DNA of 64,000 bases from Cryobacterium sinapicolor (GTDB lineage: Bacteria > Actinomycetota > Actinomycetes > Actinomycetales > Microbacteriaceae): positions 62,001 through 126,000 of the forward strand of contig NZ_SOGQ01000077.1 in the NCBI RefSeq assembly GCF_004403465.1, in the 5' to 3' direction. Numbering within the stretch: position 1 is the stretch's first letter; every line of letters starts with the position of its first letter. Position numbers and translations under genes: made by a program. Shown piece by piece: positions 51,671 to 60,098 of this stretch. Under the pieces are notes generated by a model. That model saw only the letters and a program-made list of their open reading frames with translations. It made no database searches and was not told where the DNA came from.

Positions 51671-52158
51671 TACTCGCTCGCCAGAAGCTTGAGGTCGTGC
51701 CGCGAGGCGTAGAACGTCAGCCGGAACTTGCCGACCTGGACTTCGGCGCCGTCGTGAAGCATGGCGGTATCGATACGGACCCCGTCGAAATAGGTTCCGT
51801 TGAGGGACACCAGGTCTTTCACGTCGAACTTGGTTCCGCGGCGCAGGAACTCAGCGTGCCGACGGGAGACCGTGACGTCATCGAGGAAGATGTCCGCATG
51901 GGGATGACGACCCACCGTCGTGACGTCCGCGTCCAACAGGAACCGGGCGCCGGAGTTCGGGCCCCGCCGAACAATGAGCAGAGCCGATCCGGACGGGAGA
52001 GCCGCGATGGCTTCCTGCTCCTCGGCCGTGACATCGCCGTCGAGCGACGCCAGCTGGGCAGCGAATTCCTGCCCGAACGTCATCGTCGTGTCGGTGTTGG
52101 AATAGTTATCGGGCGCTGCTTTGCGCTGGGGTTCATTCGTCTTTTTGGAATCAATCAC
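51670..52158 (-). CDS. garA: FHA-domain protein GarA/OdhI
   Basis: Phosphorylation-switched inhibitor of 2-oxoglutarate dehydrogenase in relatives. 162 residues. The N-terminal tail carries NTDTTMTFGQEF, which matches the position of the kinase-target TT motif of GarA/OdhI. The FHA domain covers about residues 60-150: TTVGRHPHADIFLDDVTVSRRHAEF binds phosphothreonine, and SLNGTYFDG completes it. AGGAGG precedes GTG 52158. It overlaps ftsR by one base. Kinase pknL is in the same window. Confidence 0.93.
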   Translation of the reverse strand: MIDSKKTNEPQRKAAPDNYSNTDTTMTFGQEFAAQLASLDGDVTAEEQEAIAALPSGSALLIVRRGPNSGARFLLDADVTTVGRHPHADIFLDDVTVSRRHAEFLRRGTKFDVKDLVSLNGTYFDGVRIDTAMLHDGAEVQVGKFRLTFYASRHDLKLLASE

Positions 52159-52168
52159 CGTGCACCTC

Positions 52169-52834
52169 CTACCTCTCCAGCGTATCGGATGGAATGGGTC
52201 GAATTGCCCGCGGAATGCGAATCACCCTGGCTGTCTCGACGGCGTAGATTATGCCCGCCCACCAGTAAAGAAACGCTCCCCAGATGCCGAAGGCCCAGCC
52301 CACCGGGAGCGACCACCAGGACACCGCGGGGAAGGCTTCCCCCAGCATGATCATCGGCAGGGCGTAGAACAGGCAGAAAGTGGCGACCTTGCCGAGCTGA
52401 TGCACGGGCAGCGGCCCGAATCCGAAGTTCGCGAGGATGACCCCGAGACCGAGCAGGAACACGTCCCGCCCCACGATGACCAGGACGATCCACCAGGGCA
52501 CCAGGTCACGCCAGGCCAGTCCCACCAGGGCCGCGAAAATGTACAGCCGGTCGGCGGCCGGGTCGAGGAGCTGGCCGAGACGGGTGATCTGGCGGAACCG
52601 ACGGGCCAGGTAGCCGTCGAGGAAGTCGGTGAGGCTGGCGACCGCCAGGACCAGGAGCGCCCAGGCATCCTCTCCCCGAACCAGCAGGACCAGGAAGACC
52701 GGCACCAGCGCCAGGCGCAGCATGCTGAGCAGATTGGGCAGGGTGATCACTTTCGAGCTGACGCCGCTTCCCTCTGCCCCTGTCACAATCCCCGAGTCTA
52801 CCGACGCGGCGGGCGAACCGGATTGCGGCTCCAT
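52169..52834 (-). CDS. CDP-alcohol phosphatidyltransferase (PgsA-like)
   Basis: About 221 residues of the polytopic CDP-alcohol transferase family. The signature D-G-A-R-G-D-D pattern is seen in LTDFLDGYLARRFRQITRLGQLLDPAADR. Hydrophobic helices include VPVFLVLLVRGEDAWALLVLAVASL, LVPWWIVLVIVGRDVFLLGLGVIL and the C-terminal WWSLPVGWAFGIWGAFLYWWAGIIYAV. Likely makes phosphatidylglycerol phosphate or cardiolipin. ATG 52834 shares one base with the Ku stop (TGATG). The upstream open frame is a shadow of ku. Confidence 0.9.
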   Translation of the reverse strand: MEPQSGSPAASVDSGIVTGAEGSGVSSKVITLPNLLSMLRLALVPVFLVLLVRGEDAWALLVLAVASLTDFLDGYLARRFRQITRLGQLLDPAADRLYIFAALVGLAWRDLVPWWIVLVIVGRDVFLLGLGVILANFGFGPLPVHQLGKVATFCLFYALPMIMLGEAFPAVSWWSLPVGWAFGIWGAFLYWWAGIIYAVETARVIRIPRAIRPIPSDTLER

Positions 52835-53703
52835 CACTGTCCCGATGCCCGTTTTCGCGCCTTGTCGGCGCGCTTGTCGGGCCTCTCCGGTGCGTCCTGC
52901 TCCGTCTGGCTGCGGCTGCGGCCGCGTTCCACGCTGCGCCGGAGTGCCTCCATCAGGTCGAGGACCTCTCCCTCCCCCTCCACGTCCGTTCCGGGTTCCC
53001 GCCCGAACGTGAGATCGGTGTCGACGGCGTCGCCCGCGGCGAGCTTCGCCTCGAGCAGTTCCCGGAGCTGGTCCTGGTAGTCGTCGCGGAAGTCCTGCGG
53101 CGAGAAGTCGGCGGCGAAGGAGTCGACCAGCGCGGCCGAGAGCTCCAGCTCCTGGGCGGAGATACGCACGGATTCCCCGAGTACCGGGAAGTCGACGGCC
53201 CGCACCTCGTCGCCCCAGAGCAGCGACTGCAGCAACAGCACGTCCCCGCGCACCCGGAGGGCACCGAGGCGGGTCTTCTGCCGCAGGGCGAACCGCACGA
53301 TAGCCGTGCGGTCGGTCGCTTCGAGCGCCCGCCGCAGGAGGACGTAGGCCTTGGGCGAGCCGGAGGGTTCGAGGAAGTAACTGCGCTCGAACATGATCGG
53401 GTCGAGTTGCTCGCTCGGCACGAACTCGACGACCTCGATCTCGCGGCCTCTCTCGGCCGGCAGCGTGCGCAGATCCTCGTCGGTGATGACGACCGTCTTG
53501 TCGCCGCTGTCCCAGGCCTTGTCGATGTGCGCGTAGTCGACGACCCGGCCGCAGCGCTCGCATCGTCGCTGGTAGCGGATGCGCCCGCCGTCGGCATCGT
53601 GCACCTGATGCAGGGCGACGTCGTGGTCCTCGGTGGCGCTATAGACCTTGACGGGCACATTGACCAGTCCAAAGGTGATCGCGCCCTTCCAAATGGATCT
53701 CAT
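52834..53703 (-). CDS. ku: Ku protein of non-homologous end joining
   Basis: DNA-end-binding homodimer that recruits LigD. About 289 residues. MRSIWKGAITFGLVNVPVKVYSATE is the canonical start, RCERCGRVVDYAHIDKAW follows, then the core FLEPSGSPKAYVLLRRAL and VLLLQSLLWGDEVR. The C-terminal tail beyond about 255 is rich in Arg, Lys and Asp, as in other actinobacterial Ku proteins. ATG 53703 is chosen over an in-frame GTG 15 nt upstream because the family begins there and TCTACT lies 6 nt before it. It is divergent from ligD and translationally coupled to pgsA. Confidence 0.96.
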   Translation of the reverse strand: MRSIWKGAITFGLVNVPVKVYSATEDHDVALHQVHDADGGRIRYQRRCERCGRVVDYAHIDKAWDSGDKTVVITDEDLRTLPAERGREIEVVEFVPSEQLDPIMFERSYFLEPSGSPKAYVLLRRALEATDRTAIVRFALRQKTRLGALRVRGDVLLLQSLLWGDEVRAVDFPVLGESVRISAQELELSAALVDSFAADFSPQDFRDDYQDQLRELLEAKLAAGDAVDTDLTFGREPGTDVEGEGEVLDLMEALRRSVERGRSRSQTEQDAPERPDKRADKARKRASGQ

Positions 53704-53715
53704 CCCTCCAGTAGA
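53701..53715 (-). promoter_or_regulatory. Leaderless promoter of ku
   Basis: Minus-strand TCTACT at 53710-53715, 6 nt (GGAGGG), then ATG at 53701-53703. GGAGGG is adjacent to the ATG, too close to act as a normal Shine-Dalgarno. Confidence 0.45.
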
Positions 53716-53771
53716 CACCTGGAGCGCGAAAGGGACTAGGCGCAGTGTGGCCGCGAGAGCATGCTGGTGCC

Positions 53772-56309
53772 ATGAACGCGAGGCCGGACTCCCTGGACTC
53801 CCGCCAGGTCGTCACCGTCGGCGGCCACCGCATCACGCTCACCCACCTCGACAAGGTGCTCTACCCCGAGTCGGGGACCACGAAGGCTGACGTTCTCGGC
53901 TACTACGCGTCCATCGCCGACCTGATGATCCCGCACATCGCGAACCGGGCGGCGACCCGGAAGAGGTGGGTGCACGGCGTGGGCACCCGAGACGAACCCG
54001 GACACGTCTTCTTTCAGAAGAACCTGGACCAGTCGACGCCGAGCTGGGTGAAGCGCCGGACAATCGCGCATTCGAACCATACGAACGAGTACCCGCTGGT
54101 CAACGACCTGGCGACGTTGACCTGGCTGGCGCAGATCTCGGCCCTGGAAATCCACGTCCCGCAGTGGCAGTTCGGCCGCGGCGGGACCCCGCGCAACCCC
54201 GACCGGCTCGTGCTCGACCTCGACCCGGGGGACGGCGTCACCCTCGACGAGTGCGCGGAGGTCGCCCGACTGGCTCGGGCCATCCTGCGGGACATGGGCC
54301 TGGACCCGCTGCCGGTCACCAGTGGGTCGAAGGGCATCCACCTCTACGCCCCGCTGGACCTCACGCACACCTCGGACCAGGTCTCCCAGGTGGCCCGCGA
54401 GCTGGCCCGGGCGCTCGAGGCGGACCATCCGGACCTCATCGTCAGCGATATGAAGAAGGCGCTGCGGCCGGGCCGGGTCTTCATCGACTGGAGCCAGAAC
54501 AGCGCAAGCAAGACGACCATCGCCCCGTATTCGCTGCGCGGGACGCTGCATCCGATGGTGGCCATGCCGCGCACGTGGCGGGAGCTGGCCTCCCCCGGGC
54601 TCGCACAGGTCGACTACAAGCAGGCGATGCACCGGGTGCAGCGCAGCGGGGACCCGCTGGCCGGCCTGCTCGAGGCACATACCGGCCGGGGCGCCACGGA
54701 TACCGGTGCCACCGGTGCCGGGCAAGGCGCGGGCGCGCTCGCCGTCTATCTCGGAAAACGAGACGCCTCCCGCACACCGGAGCCGATGCCGACGGGTGCG
54801 CCGGCGGCTTCGGCCGGGCGGTCGTTCGTCATCCAGGAGCACCACGCCCGCAACCTGCACTTCGATTTCCGACTCGAGCATGACGGGGTGCTGGCGTCGT
54901 GGGCGCTGCCGCGCGGCGTGCCGACCGATCCGGCCAAGAACCGGCTCGCCGTGCGCACCGAGGACCATCCGCTCGAATACGGCGCGTTCCAGGGCGAGAT
55001 TCCGACCGGCGAATACGGGGCCGGCACCGTGAGCATCTGGGACCAGGGCCGCTACGACCTGGAGAAGTGGCGGGACGAGGAGGTGATCGCCGTGCTGCAC
55101 GGCGAACCGGGCGGCGGGCTCGGCGGCACGCGGCGCTTCGCACTGATCCGCACGGAAAGCACGGGCGGGGCAGACCGGAACTGGCTGATCCACCTGATGA
55201 AGACGAAACCGGCCCGGCGGGCCGGCGATGTGGGTGGCCGATACGTGGGTGGCGGATACGTCGGGACCGGGACCGGTGCCGGGGCGGATGCGGCCGCCGG
55301 CTCGGGCCGGGCGGGCGGCGGGTCCGCGGACCGCCCGCGATACAAGCCCATGCTGGCGACTCTCGGTTCGATCGCCGACCTGCCCGAGGACGACGCCTGG
55401 ACCTACGAGATGAAGTGGGACGGCATCCGTGCGCTCGCGTACGTCACGGTCGACGATCCGGAGCAGGCCGTGCACCTGTTCACCCGCAACGGCAACGACG
55501 TCACGCACGCGTACCCCGAACTGGTGCGGGCATTGCCGGCGGCGGTGTCCGCCGGCTCGGCGGTACTCGACGGGGAGATCGTCGCCCCCGGCGCCGGCGG
55601 GCGGCCCGACTTCGGCCTGCTGCAGACGCGGCTGGGGCTGACCGATCGCCGGCAGATCGAGGCGGCGGCGGCAACCACCCCGGTGCGGTTCCTGGTCTTC
55701 GACGTGCTCGAGCGCGACGGTGAGCCGCTGCTCGATCTGGCGTACACGGCGCGGCGCCGGGTGCTCGAGGAGGTTGTCGCCGGTGCTGGTGCTGGTGCGG
55801 TGCAGGTGCCGCCGGTCTTCATGGGCGCCCCCGCCCGCGCAGTCGCGGCGAGCAGCGCCCTCGGCCTCGAGGGGATCGTCGCCAAGACCCGGGAGGGACG
55901 CTACGAGGCCGGTCGGCGGTCCCGGTCGTGGATCAAGGTCAAGCACCATCGCGCCCAGGACGCGGTGATCGGCGGGTGGCGTCCGGGCAACGGGCGCCGA
56001 CAGGACACCGTGGGCTCGCTGCTGCTGGGGATCCCGGACGGCGATGCGCTGATTTACATCGGCCGGGTGGGCTCCGGGTTCCGGGACGTGGACCTCGACG
56101 ATCTGCGGGCGCGACTGGATGCGATCGCGGCGAGGGACAACCCCTTCACCGGCATCCCGGCCGCCGACGCCCGCGATGCGCGATGGGTGAGCCCGGTACT
56201 GGTGGGCGAGGTTGAATTCTCCGAGTGGACCGGGGCGGGGCGGCTGCGCCACCCGGTCTGGCGCGGCCGGCGGCCGGACAAGTCACCGGGCGAGGTGGTG
56301 CGGGAGTAG
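53772..56309 (+). CDS. ligD: ATP-dependent DNA ligase LigD (polymerase-nuclease-ligase)
   Basis: End-joining ligase, about 845 residues with the mycobacterial order. The polymerase domain (about 1-285) has the catalytic aspartates in VLDLDPGDGV and SGSKGIHLYAPL. The phosphoesterase domain (about 340-470) has HHARNLHFDFRLEHDGVL and EIPTGEYGAGTV. After a glycine-rich linker the ligase domain (about 525-845) has YEMKWDGIRA with the adenylated lysine and EGIVAKTREGRYEAGRRSRSWIKVK. ATG 53772 has CATGCT 6 nt upstream; GTG 53745 would add nine residues. All three activities appear intact. It is divergent from ku. Confidence 0.96.
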   Translation: MNARPDSLDSRQVVTVGGHRITLTHLDKVLYPESGTTKADVLGYYASIADLMIPHIANRAATRKRWVHGVGTRDEPGHVFFQKNLDQSTPSWVKRRTIAHSNHTNEYPLVNDLATLTWLAQISALEIHVPQWQFGRGGTPRNPDRLVLDLDPGDGVTLDECAEVARLARAILRDMGLDPLPVTSGSKGIHLYAPLDLTHTSDQVSQVARELARALEADHPDLIVSDMKKALRPGRVFIDWSQNSASKTTIAPYSLRGTLHPMVAMPRTWRELASPGLAQVDYKQAMHRVQRSGDPLAGLLEAHTGRGATDTGATGAGQGAGALAVYLGKRDASRTPEPMPTGAPAASAGRSFVIQEHHARNLHFDFRLEHDGVLASWALPRGVPTDPAKNRLAVRTEDHPLEYGAFQGEIPTGEYGAGTVSIWDQGRYDLEKWRDEEVIAVLHGEPGGGLGGTRRFALIRTESTGGADRNWLIHLMKTKPARRAGDVGGRYVGGGYVGTGTGAGADAAAGSGRAGGGSADRPRYKPMLATLGSIADLPEDDAWTYEMKWDGIRALAYVTVDDPEQAVHLFTRNGNDVTHAYPELVRALPAAVSAGSAVLDGEIVAPGAGGRPDFGLLQTRLGLTDRRQIEAAAATTPVRFLVFDVLERDGEPLLDLAYTARRRVLEEVVAGAGAGAVQVPPVFMGAPARAVAASSALGLEGIVAKTREGRYEAGRRSRSWIKVKHHRAQDAVIGGWRPGNGRRQDTVGSLLLGIPDGDALIYIGRVGSGFRDVDLDDLRARLDAIAARDNPFTGIPAADARDARWVSPVLVGEVEFSEWTGAGRLRHPVWRGRRPDKSPGEVVRE

Positions 56310-56337
56310 AGGGCCGCTGACCGGGGTTTCGGCAGGC

Positions 56338-56790
56338 TCAACCGCCGAGGCGGGCGCGCAGGGCCGGCCAGCTGGCGGCGAAACCCGGATGCAGCGGCAG
56401 CGCGTCGACCTGATGGGTCGGCACCCAGCGCAGCGCGATGCTCTCCTGGTCGCTGATCACGGGCTCAAAACGCTCTGTGGCCCGCACCACTACGGTCGTG
56501 TACGACCAGAAACCGAGGTCGAGCACGGAGCTGAACCACACAGAGACCAGATCCGGGGGCACGCCGGCCTCCTCGCCGGCCTCCCGCAGGGCCGCCTCGA
56601 GGGCGCTCTCGTGCTGGTGACGCGCCCCTCCGGGAAGCCCCCAGGTGTCGCCCTCGTGGCTCCAGAGCGCACGGTGCTGCAGCAGAACCCCGAATTCCTC
56701 GTGGTGCACAAGCAGTCCGGCCGCGCCGTAGAGACCCCAGAATTTGCGGCCGTCAGGCCCATACACCCACCTGTCGCCGTTTGTGCTCAT
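56338..56790 (-). CDS. Nudix hydrolase
   Basis: 150 residues. The Nudix box is GGARHQHESALEAALREAGEEAGV (G-X5-E-X7-REAGEEAG, positions about 53-75), intact in its metal-binding glutamates. The N-terminal WVYGPDGRKFWGLYGAAGLLV is typical of the ADP-ribose/oxidised-nucleotide class, but the substrate cannot be set from sequence. The last codons overlap a GGTTTCGGCAGGCTCAACC repeat fragment. ATG 56790 has CATGCT 6 nt upstream and no Shine-Dalgarno. It converges with ligD 28 bp away. Confidence 0.9.
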   Translation of the reverse strand: MSTNGDRWVYGPDGRKFWGLYGAAGLLVHHEEFGVLLQHRALWSHEGDTWGLPGGARHQHESALEAALREAGEEAGVPPDLVSVWFSSVLDLGFWSYTTVVVRATERFEPVISDQESIALRWVPTHQVDALPLHPGFAASWPALRARLGG

Positions 56791-56924
56791 GGCTCAAGCA
56801 TGCGCCACGGTCCCGTGAGAACGCACCGTGTTCCGGCGGATACGCGGCTCGCGGCGCAAGTGGTGGAGGGTGGCAACAGGATAGAACGTGTGCCGGCTTC
56901 CGCAGGGTGCGCCGCGAGGGCAGG

Positions 56925-57452
56925 CTACAGGGCGACGATGGCGTGAATGGGGGCGTCGCCGAGGCGGGTTCGGCCGACGAGTTCGGTCAGTTCGAGCACG
57001 ACGCCCACTCCGGTCAGGCGGTAGCCGGCGCGCTCGACCAGCCGGGAGGTCGCGGCGATCGTGCCGCCGGTGGCCAGCACGTCATCGACGACCAGCACTC
57101 GGGCGCCCGGCGCGAGCTGACCGATCTCGAGCTCGAGGCAGGCCGAGCCGTATTCGAGGTCGTACTCCTCGCTCAGCACCGCTCCGGGAAGTTTGCCGCC
57201 CTTACGCACGGCGAGCACGGCGACATCCGCCGCGTAGCCGATCGCCGCGGCCAGCAGGAACCCGCGAGCCTCGATGCCGGCCACCGCGTCGAACTCACCC
57301 CGGAACCGGCCGGCGAGCTCATCGATCAGCGCCCGGAAAGCTGCGGCGTCGGCAAACACCGGGTTGAGGTCTCGGAAGAGGATGCCCGCTTGCGGGAAGT
57401 CCTCGTACGAGGCGAGAAGGGCATGGACATGGTCTGCAGCGGGGGTGGGCAC
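56925..57452 (-). CDS. apt: Adenine phosphoribosyltransferase
   Basis: Salvages adenine to AMP using PRPP. 175 residues. DFPQAGILFRDLNPVFAD is the usual N-terminal block, GIEARGFLLAAAIGY follows, and VLVVDDVLATGGTIAATSRL near residues 113-132 is the PRPP-binding motif. GTG 57452 is leaderless by layout, with TAAACT 6 nt upstream. It is the left-hand neighbour of the carotenoid operon, with which it shares a 180-bp divergent spacer, and has no known link to it. Confidence 0.95.
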   Translation of the reverse strand: MPTPAADHVHALLASYEDFPQAGILFRDLNPVFADAAAFRALIDELAGRFRGEFDAVAGIEARGFLLAAAIGYAADVAVLAVRKGGKLPGAVLSEEYDLEYGSACLELEIGQLAPGARVLVVDDVLATGGTIAATSRLVERAGYRLTGVGVVLELTELVGRTRLGDAPIHAIVAL

Positions 57453-57464
57453 CCCCCGAGTTTA
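57450..57464 (-). promoter_or_regulatory. Leaderless promoter of apt
   Basis: Minus-strand TAAACT at 57459-57464, 6 nt, then GTG at 57450-57452. Confidence 0.55.
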
Positions 57465-57563
57465 AGCGCTCGGCCGACCGCTGCCGTCCGGGCCTCCCGA
57501 ACGCTCCCCGACAGGCCTCCGGACCACCCGTTTTGAACGGTTCGGACAGGGCCCCGTGATAGC

Positions 57564-57606
57564 CTCGAATTTAGCTAATAAGGTTAGGTACTTTTTCGAG
57601 TATCTT
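57564..57606 (+). promoter_or_regulatory. Carotenoid operon promoter and candidate operator
   Basis: An AT-rich block before idi. TATCTT (57601-57606) is a good -10 box, but no -35 consensus stands at the right distance. Upstream are a TTAGCTAA palindrome (57571-57578), a CTAA / TTAG inverted pair with a 5-nt gap (57575-57587) and an outer CTCGAA / TTCGAG pair (57564-57569, 57595-57600). A weak -35 with inverted repeats suggests regulator control. No regulator gene adjoins the operon. Confidence 0.45.
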
Positions 57607-57632
57607 GACTGAATCACCCGAAGGGATGGCTA

Positions 57633-58172
57633 ATGCGGCCGGTCGAAGTGCTTGAAGAACTCGTGGTCCTGCTGGACGAGTCCGGCCGCGAAATCGGCAC
57701 GGCCCCGAAGCTCAGCGTTCACGATACGGACACCGCGCTTCACCTCGCTTTCTCCTGCCACGTGCTCAACCCGGCCGGCGAGGTTCTCGTCACCCGGCGT
57801 GCCCTGTCGAAGAAGACCTGGCCGGGCGTCTGGACCAACTCCTTCTGCGGACACCCGCTGCCGGGCGAGGAGTTCCAGGCCGCCATCGAACGACGTGCGC
57901 TATTCGAGCTCGGACTCCGGATTGCGAACCTCACCGTCACCCTGCCGGACTTCCGCTACCGTGCCGTCGACAGCAGCGGGATCGTCGAAAACGAGATCTG
58001 CCCCGTCTACCTGGCCCGGGCCACCGCCGACCCCGTGCCCAACCCGGACGAGGTCATGGAGTTCGCCTGGGTCGAGCCGGCCGCCCTGCAGCGCTCGGTG
58101 CGGGACTCCCCGTGGGCCTTCAGCCCCTGGCTGGGGCTGCAGCTCAAGGAATTGACCAGCTTCAATGCATGA
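57633..58172 (+). CDS. idi: Isopentenyl-diphosphate delta-isomerase, type I
   Basis: Interconverts IPP and DMAPP, setting the precursor ratio for isoprenoids. 179 residues of the Nudix-like type I family. LVLLDESGREIGTAPK is the start, TWPGVWTNSFCGHPLPGE carries the catalytic Cys, and IVENEICPVY the catalytic Glu. GAAGGGA lies 6-7 nt before ATG 57633. It is first in the carotenoid operon and overlaps crtE by 8 nt. Confidence 0.96.
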   Translation: MRPVEVLEELVVLLDESGREIGTAPKLSVHDTDTALHLAFSCHVLNPAGEVLVTRRALSKKTWPGVWTNSFCGHPLPGEEFQAAIERRALFELGLRIANLTVTLPDFRYRAVDSSGIVENEICPVYLARATADPVPNPDEVMEFAWVEPAALQRSVRDSPWAFSPWLGLQLKELTSFNA

Positions 58173-59208
58173 AATCCAGACACTCGGGGTGGGGACGGAG
58201 TTGCAGCGTTTCTTCGCTGCCGCCCGCCTGCGGGCCAGTGACTACGGAGATCACTATGTCGCGCTCTGGGACTCCCTCGAGCAGGCCAGCAGCGGCGGCA
58301 AACGCGTTCGCCCGGCGCTGGTCCTGGCTGCGTTCACCGGCCTCGGCGGCACCGATCTCACCCTGGCCACCCCGGTCGCGGTCAGCTTCGAGCTGCTGCA
58401 CACGGCCTTCGTGATCCACGACGACGTGATCGACCACGATCTCGCCCGCCGCGGCGTGGCCAACATCGCCGGGCGGTTCGCCGAACGGGCCCTCGCCCAC
58501 GGCGCCGGCGACCAGGCCGGGGCGTGGGCCGCGACGGCCGCGATCCTGGCCGGCGACCTCGCACTGAGCGAAGCCCACCGCGCCCTCGCGATGCTGCCGG
58601 TCGAGCTCGAACTGCGCGGCCGACTGCTGGATCTCCTCGACCGCGCCGTGTTCATCTCGGCCGCCGGGGAACTGGCCGACGTCACCAACGCCGCCTCAAA
58701 GCATCCGCTTACAGTGGCCCAGGTCGTCTCCACCCTGGAGCAGAAGACCGCGGTCTACTCGTTCGAGGCTCCTCTGCAGGCCGGAGCCATCCTGGCCGGC
58801 GGCTCAGACGAGGTGATCGGCGTGCTCGGCGCCTACGGCCGCCTGATCGGCGTGGCCTTCCAGCTGACCGACGACATCCTCGGCGTGTTCGGCGACCCCG
58901 AGAAGACCGGGAAGAGCGTGCTCACCGACCTCCGGGAGGGCAAGCAGACCACCCTGATCGCCCACGCCGGCACCACGACCGGCTGGCCCGAGATCGCTCC
59001 ATACATCGGCAAGGCCGACCTCACCGAGGTGGAGGCGGCAACCGCGCGCGACCTGCTGCGGGCCTGCGGCGCCCTGCAGGCAGCGGATGAACTGGCCACC
59101 GACCACCTCAATCGCGCCGTGGCCGCGCTCGACACCGCCGCCGTGCCGGACCCCCTGCGCGAGATGCTCACCACCCTGGCCGCCACGGCCGTGAATCGCA
59201 GCCGATGA
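58165..59208 (+). CDS. crtE: Geranylgeranyl diphosphate synthase
   Basis: Makes GGPP for carotenoids. 347 residues. The first aspartate-rich motif is FVIHDDVIDHDLARRG (near 88-103) and the second FQLTDDILGVFGDPEKTGKS. GGKRVRPALVLAAF is the IPP-binding start. Identity as GGPP synthase rests on operon position and length; the synthase at 33579 is a paralogue. Start ATG 58165 lies inside idi and its stop overlaps the crtB start (ATGA). Confidence 0.95.
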   Translation: MHEIQTLGVGTELQRFFAAARLRASDYGDHYVALWDSLEQASSGGKRVRPALVLAAFTGLGGTDLTLATPVAVSFELLHTAFVIHDDVIDHDLARRGVANIAGRFAERALAHGAGDQAGAWAATAAILAGDLALSEAHRALAMLPVELELRGRLLDLLDRAVFISAAGELADVTNAASKHPLTVAQVVSTLEQKTAVYSFEAPLQAGAILAGGSDEVIGVLGAYGRLIGVAFQLTDDILGVFGDPEKTGKSVLTDLREGKQTTLIAHAGTTTGWPEIAPYIGKADLTEVEAATARDLLRACGALQAADELATDHLNRAVAALDTAAVPDPLREMLTTLAATAVNRSR

Positions 59209-60098
59209 ACCGCGACCGCCCCGCCGCCCACACCGGCATCGCGAAGTACAACGCCGCAGCCCGCGCCAGCTCCGCCACGGTCATCGGCCACTACTCCACC
59301 TCGTTCGGCCTCGCCGCCCGGCTCCTCGAGCCGCGCGTGCGCAGCCAGGTGCGCACCATCTACGCCCTGGTGCGGGTTGCCGACGAGATCGTGGACGGCG
59401 CCGCCAGCCAGGCCGGCGTGAGCGTGGCCGGCCAGCGCGACCTGCTGGACGCCCTCGAACGGGAGACCACTCAGGCGATGGGGTCGGGCTTCAGCACCAA
59501 CCTGGTCGTGCACGCTTTCGCGGCGACCGCCGGGGAAGCCGGAATCGACACCAGCCTGACCGCACCCTTCTTCGCCTCGATGCGCCGGGACCTCGACCCG
59601 TCGCCGTTCGACGCGGCGGGCGTGGCCGAGTACATCTACGGTTCGGCCGAGGTGGTCGGGCTGATGTGTCTGCGCTGCTTCGTGCAGGACACGCCCCGCA
59701 CCACGGACGAGCTTCAGGTGCTGGAGACCGGCGCCCGGAGCCTCGGCGCGGCCTTCCAAAAGGTCAACTTCCTGCGCGACCTCGCGGCCGACCGGGACGC
59801 TCTCGGCCGCAACTACTTTCCCGGCGTGAACCTGCTGACCATGACCGAGGAACAGAAGAACGAACTCCTCGACGACATGGACGCCGACCTCGAAGCGGCC
59901 GCCCGCGTGTTGCCCATGCTCCCGGTGGGGAGCCGCCGCGCGGTCACCGCCGCACACCACCTCTTCGCCCGCCTGTCGGCGAAGCTGCGAGCCACCCCCG
60001 CACGAGCATTGATGAGCGCCCGGGTACGGGTGCCGGATCCGGAGAAAATCATGATTGCACTCACCGCATCGTTCGGACCGGGAGCGTGGAAGCGTTGA
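59205..60098 (+). CDS. crtB: Phytoene synthase
   Basis: Condenses two GGPP to 15-cis-phytoene. 297 residues. The two aspartate-rich motifs are VRVADEIVDG and NFLRDLAADRDALGRNYFPG, which bind the diphosphates through magnesium. YSTSFGLAARLLEPRVR is the family start and YIYGSAEVVGLMCLRCF the middle block. ATG 59205 overlaps the crtE stop by 4 nt, so the two are translationally coupled. Confidence 0.96.
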   Translation: MNRDRPAAHTGIAKYNAAARASSATVIGHYSTSFGLAARLLEPRVRSQVRTIYALVRVADEIVDGAASQAGVSVAGQRDLLDALERETTQAMGSGFSTNLVVHAFAATAGEAGIDTSLTAPFFASMRRDLDPSPFDAAGVAEYIYGSAEVVGLMCLRCFVQDTPRTTDELQVLETGARSLGAAFQKVNFLRDLAADRDALGRNYFPGVNLLTMTEEQKNELLDDMDADLEAAARVLPMLPVGSRRAVTAAHHLFARLSAKLRATPARALMSARVRVPDPEKIMIALTASFGPGAWKR

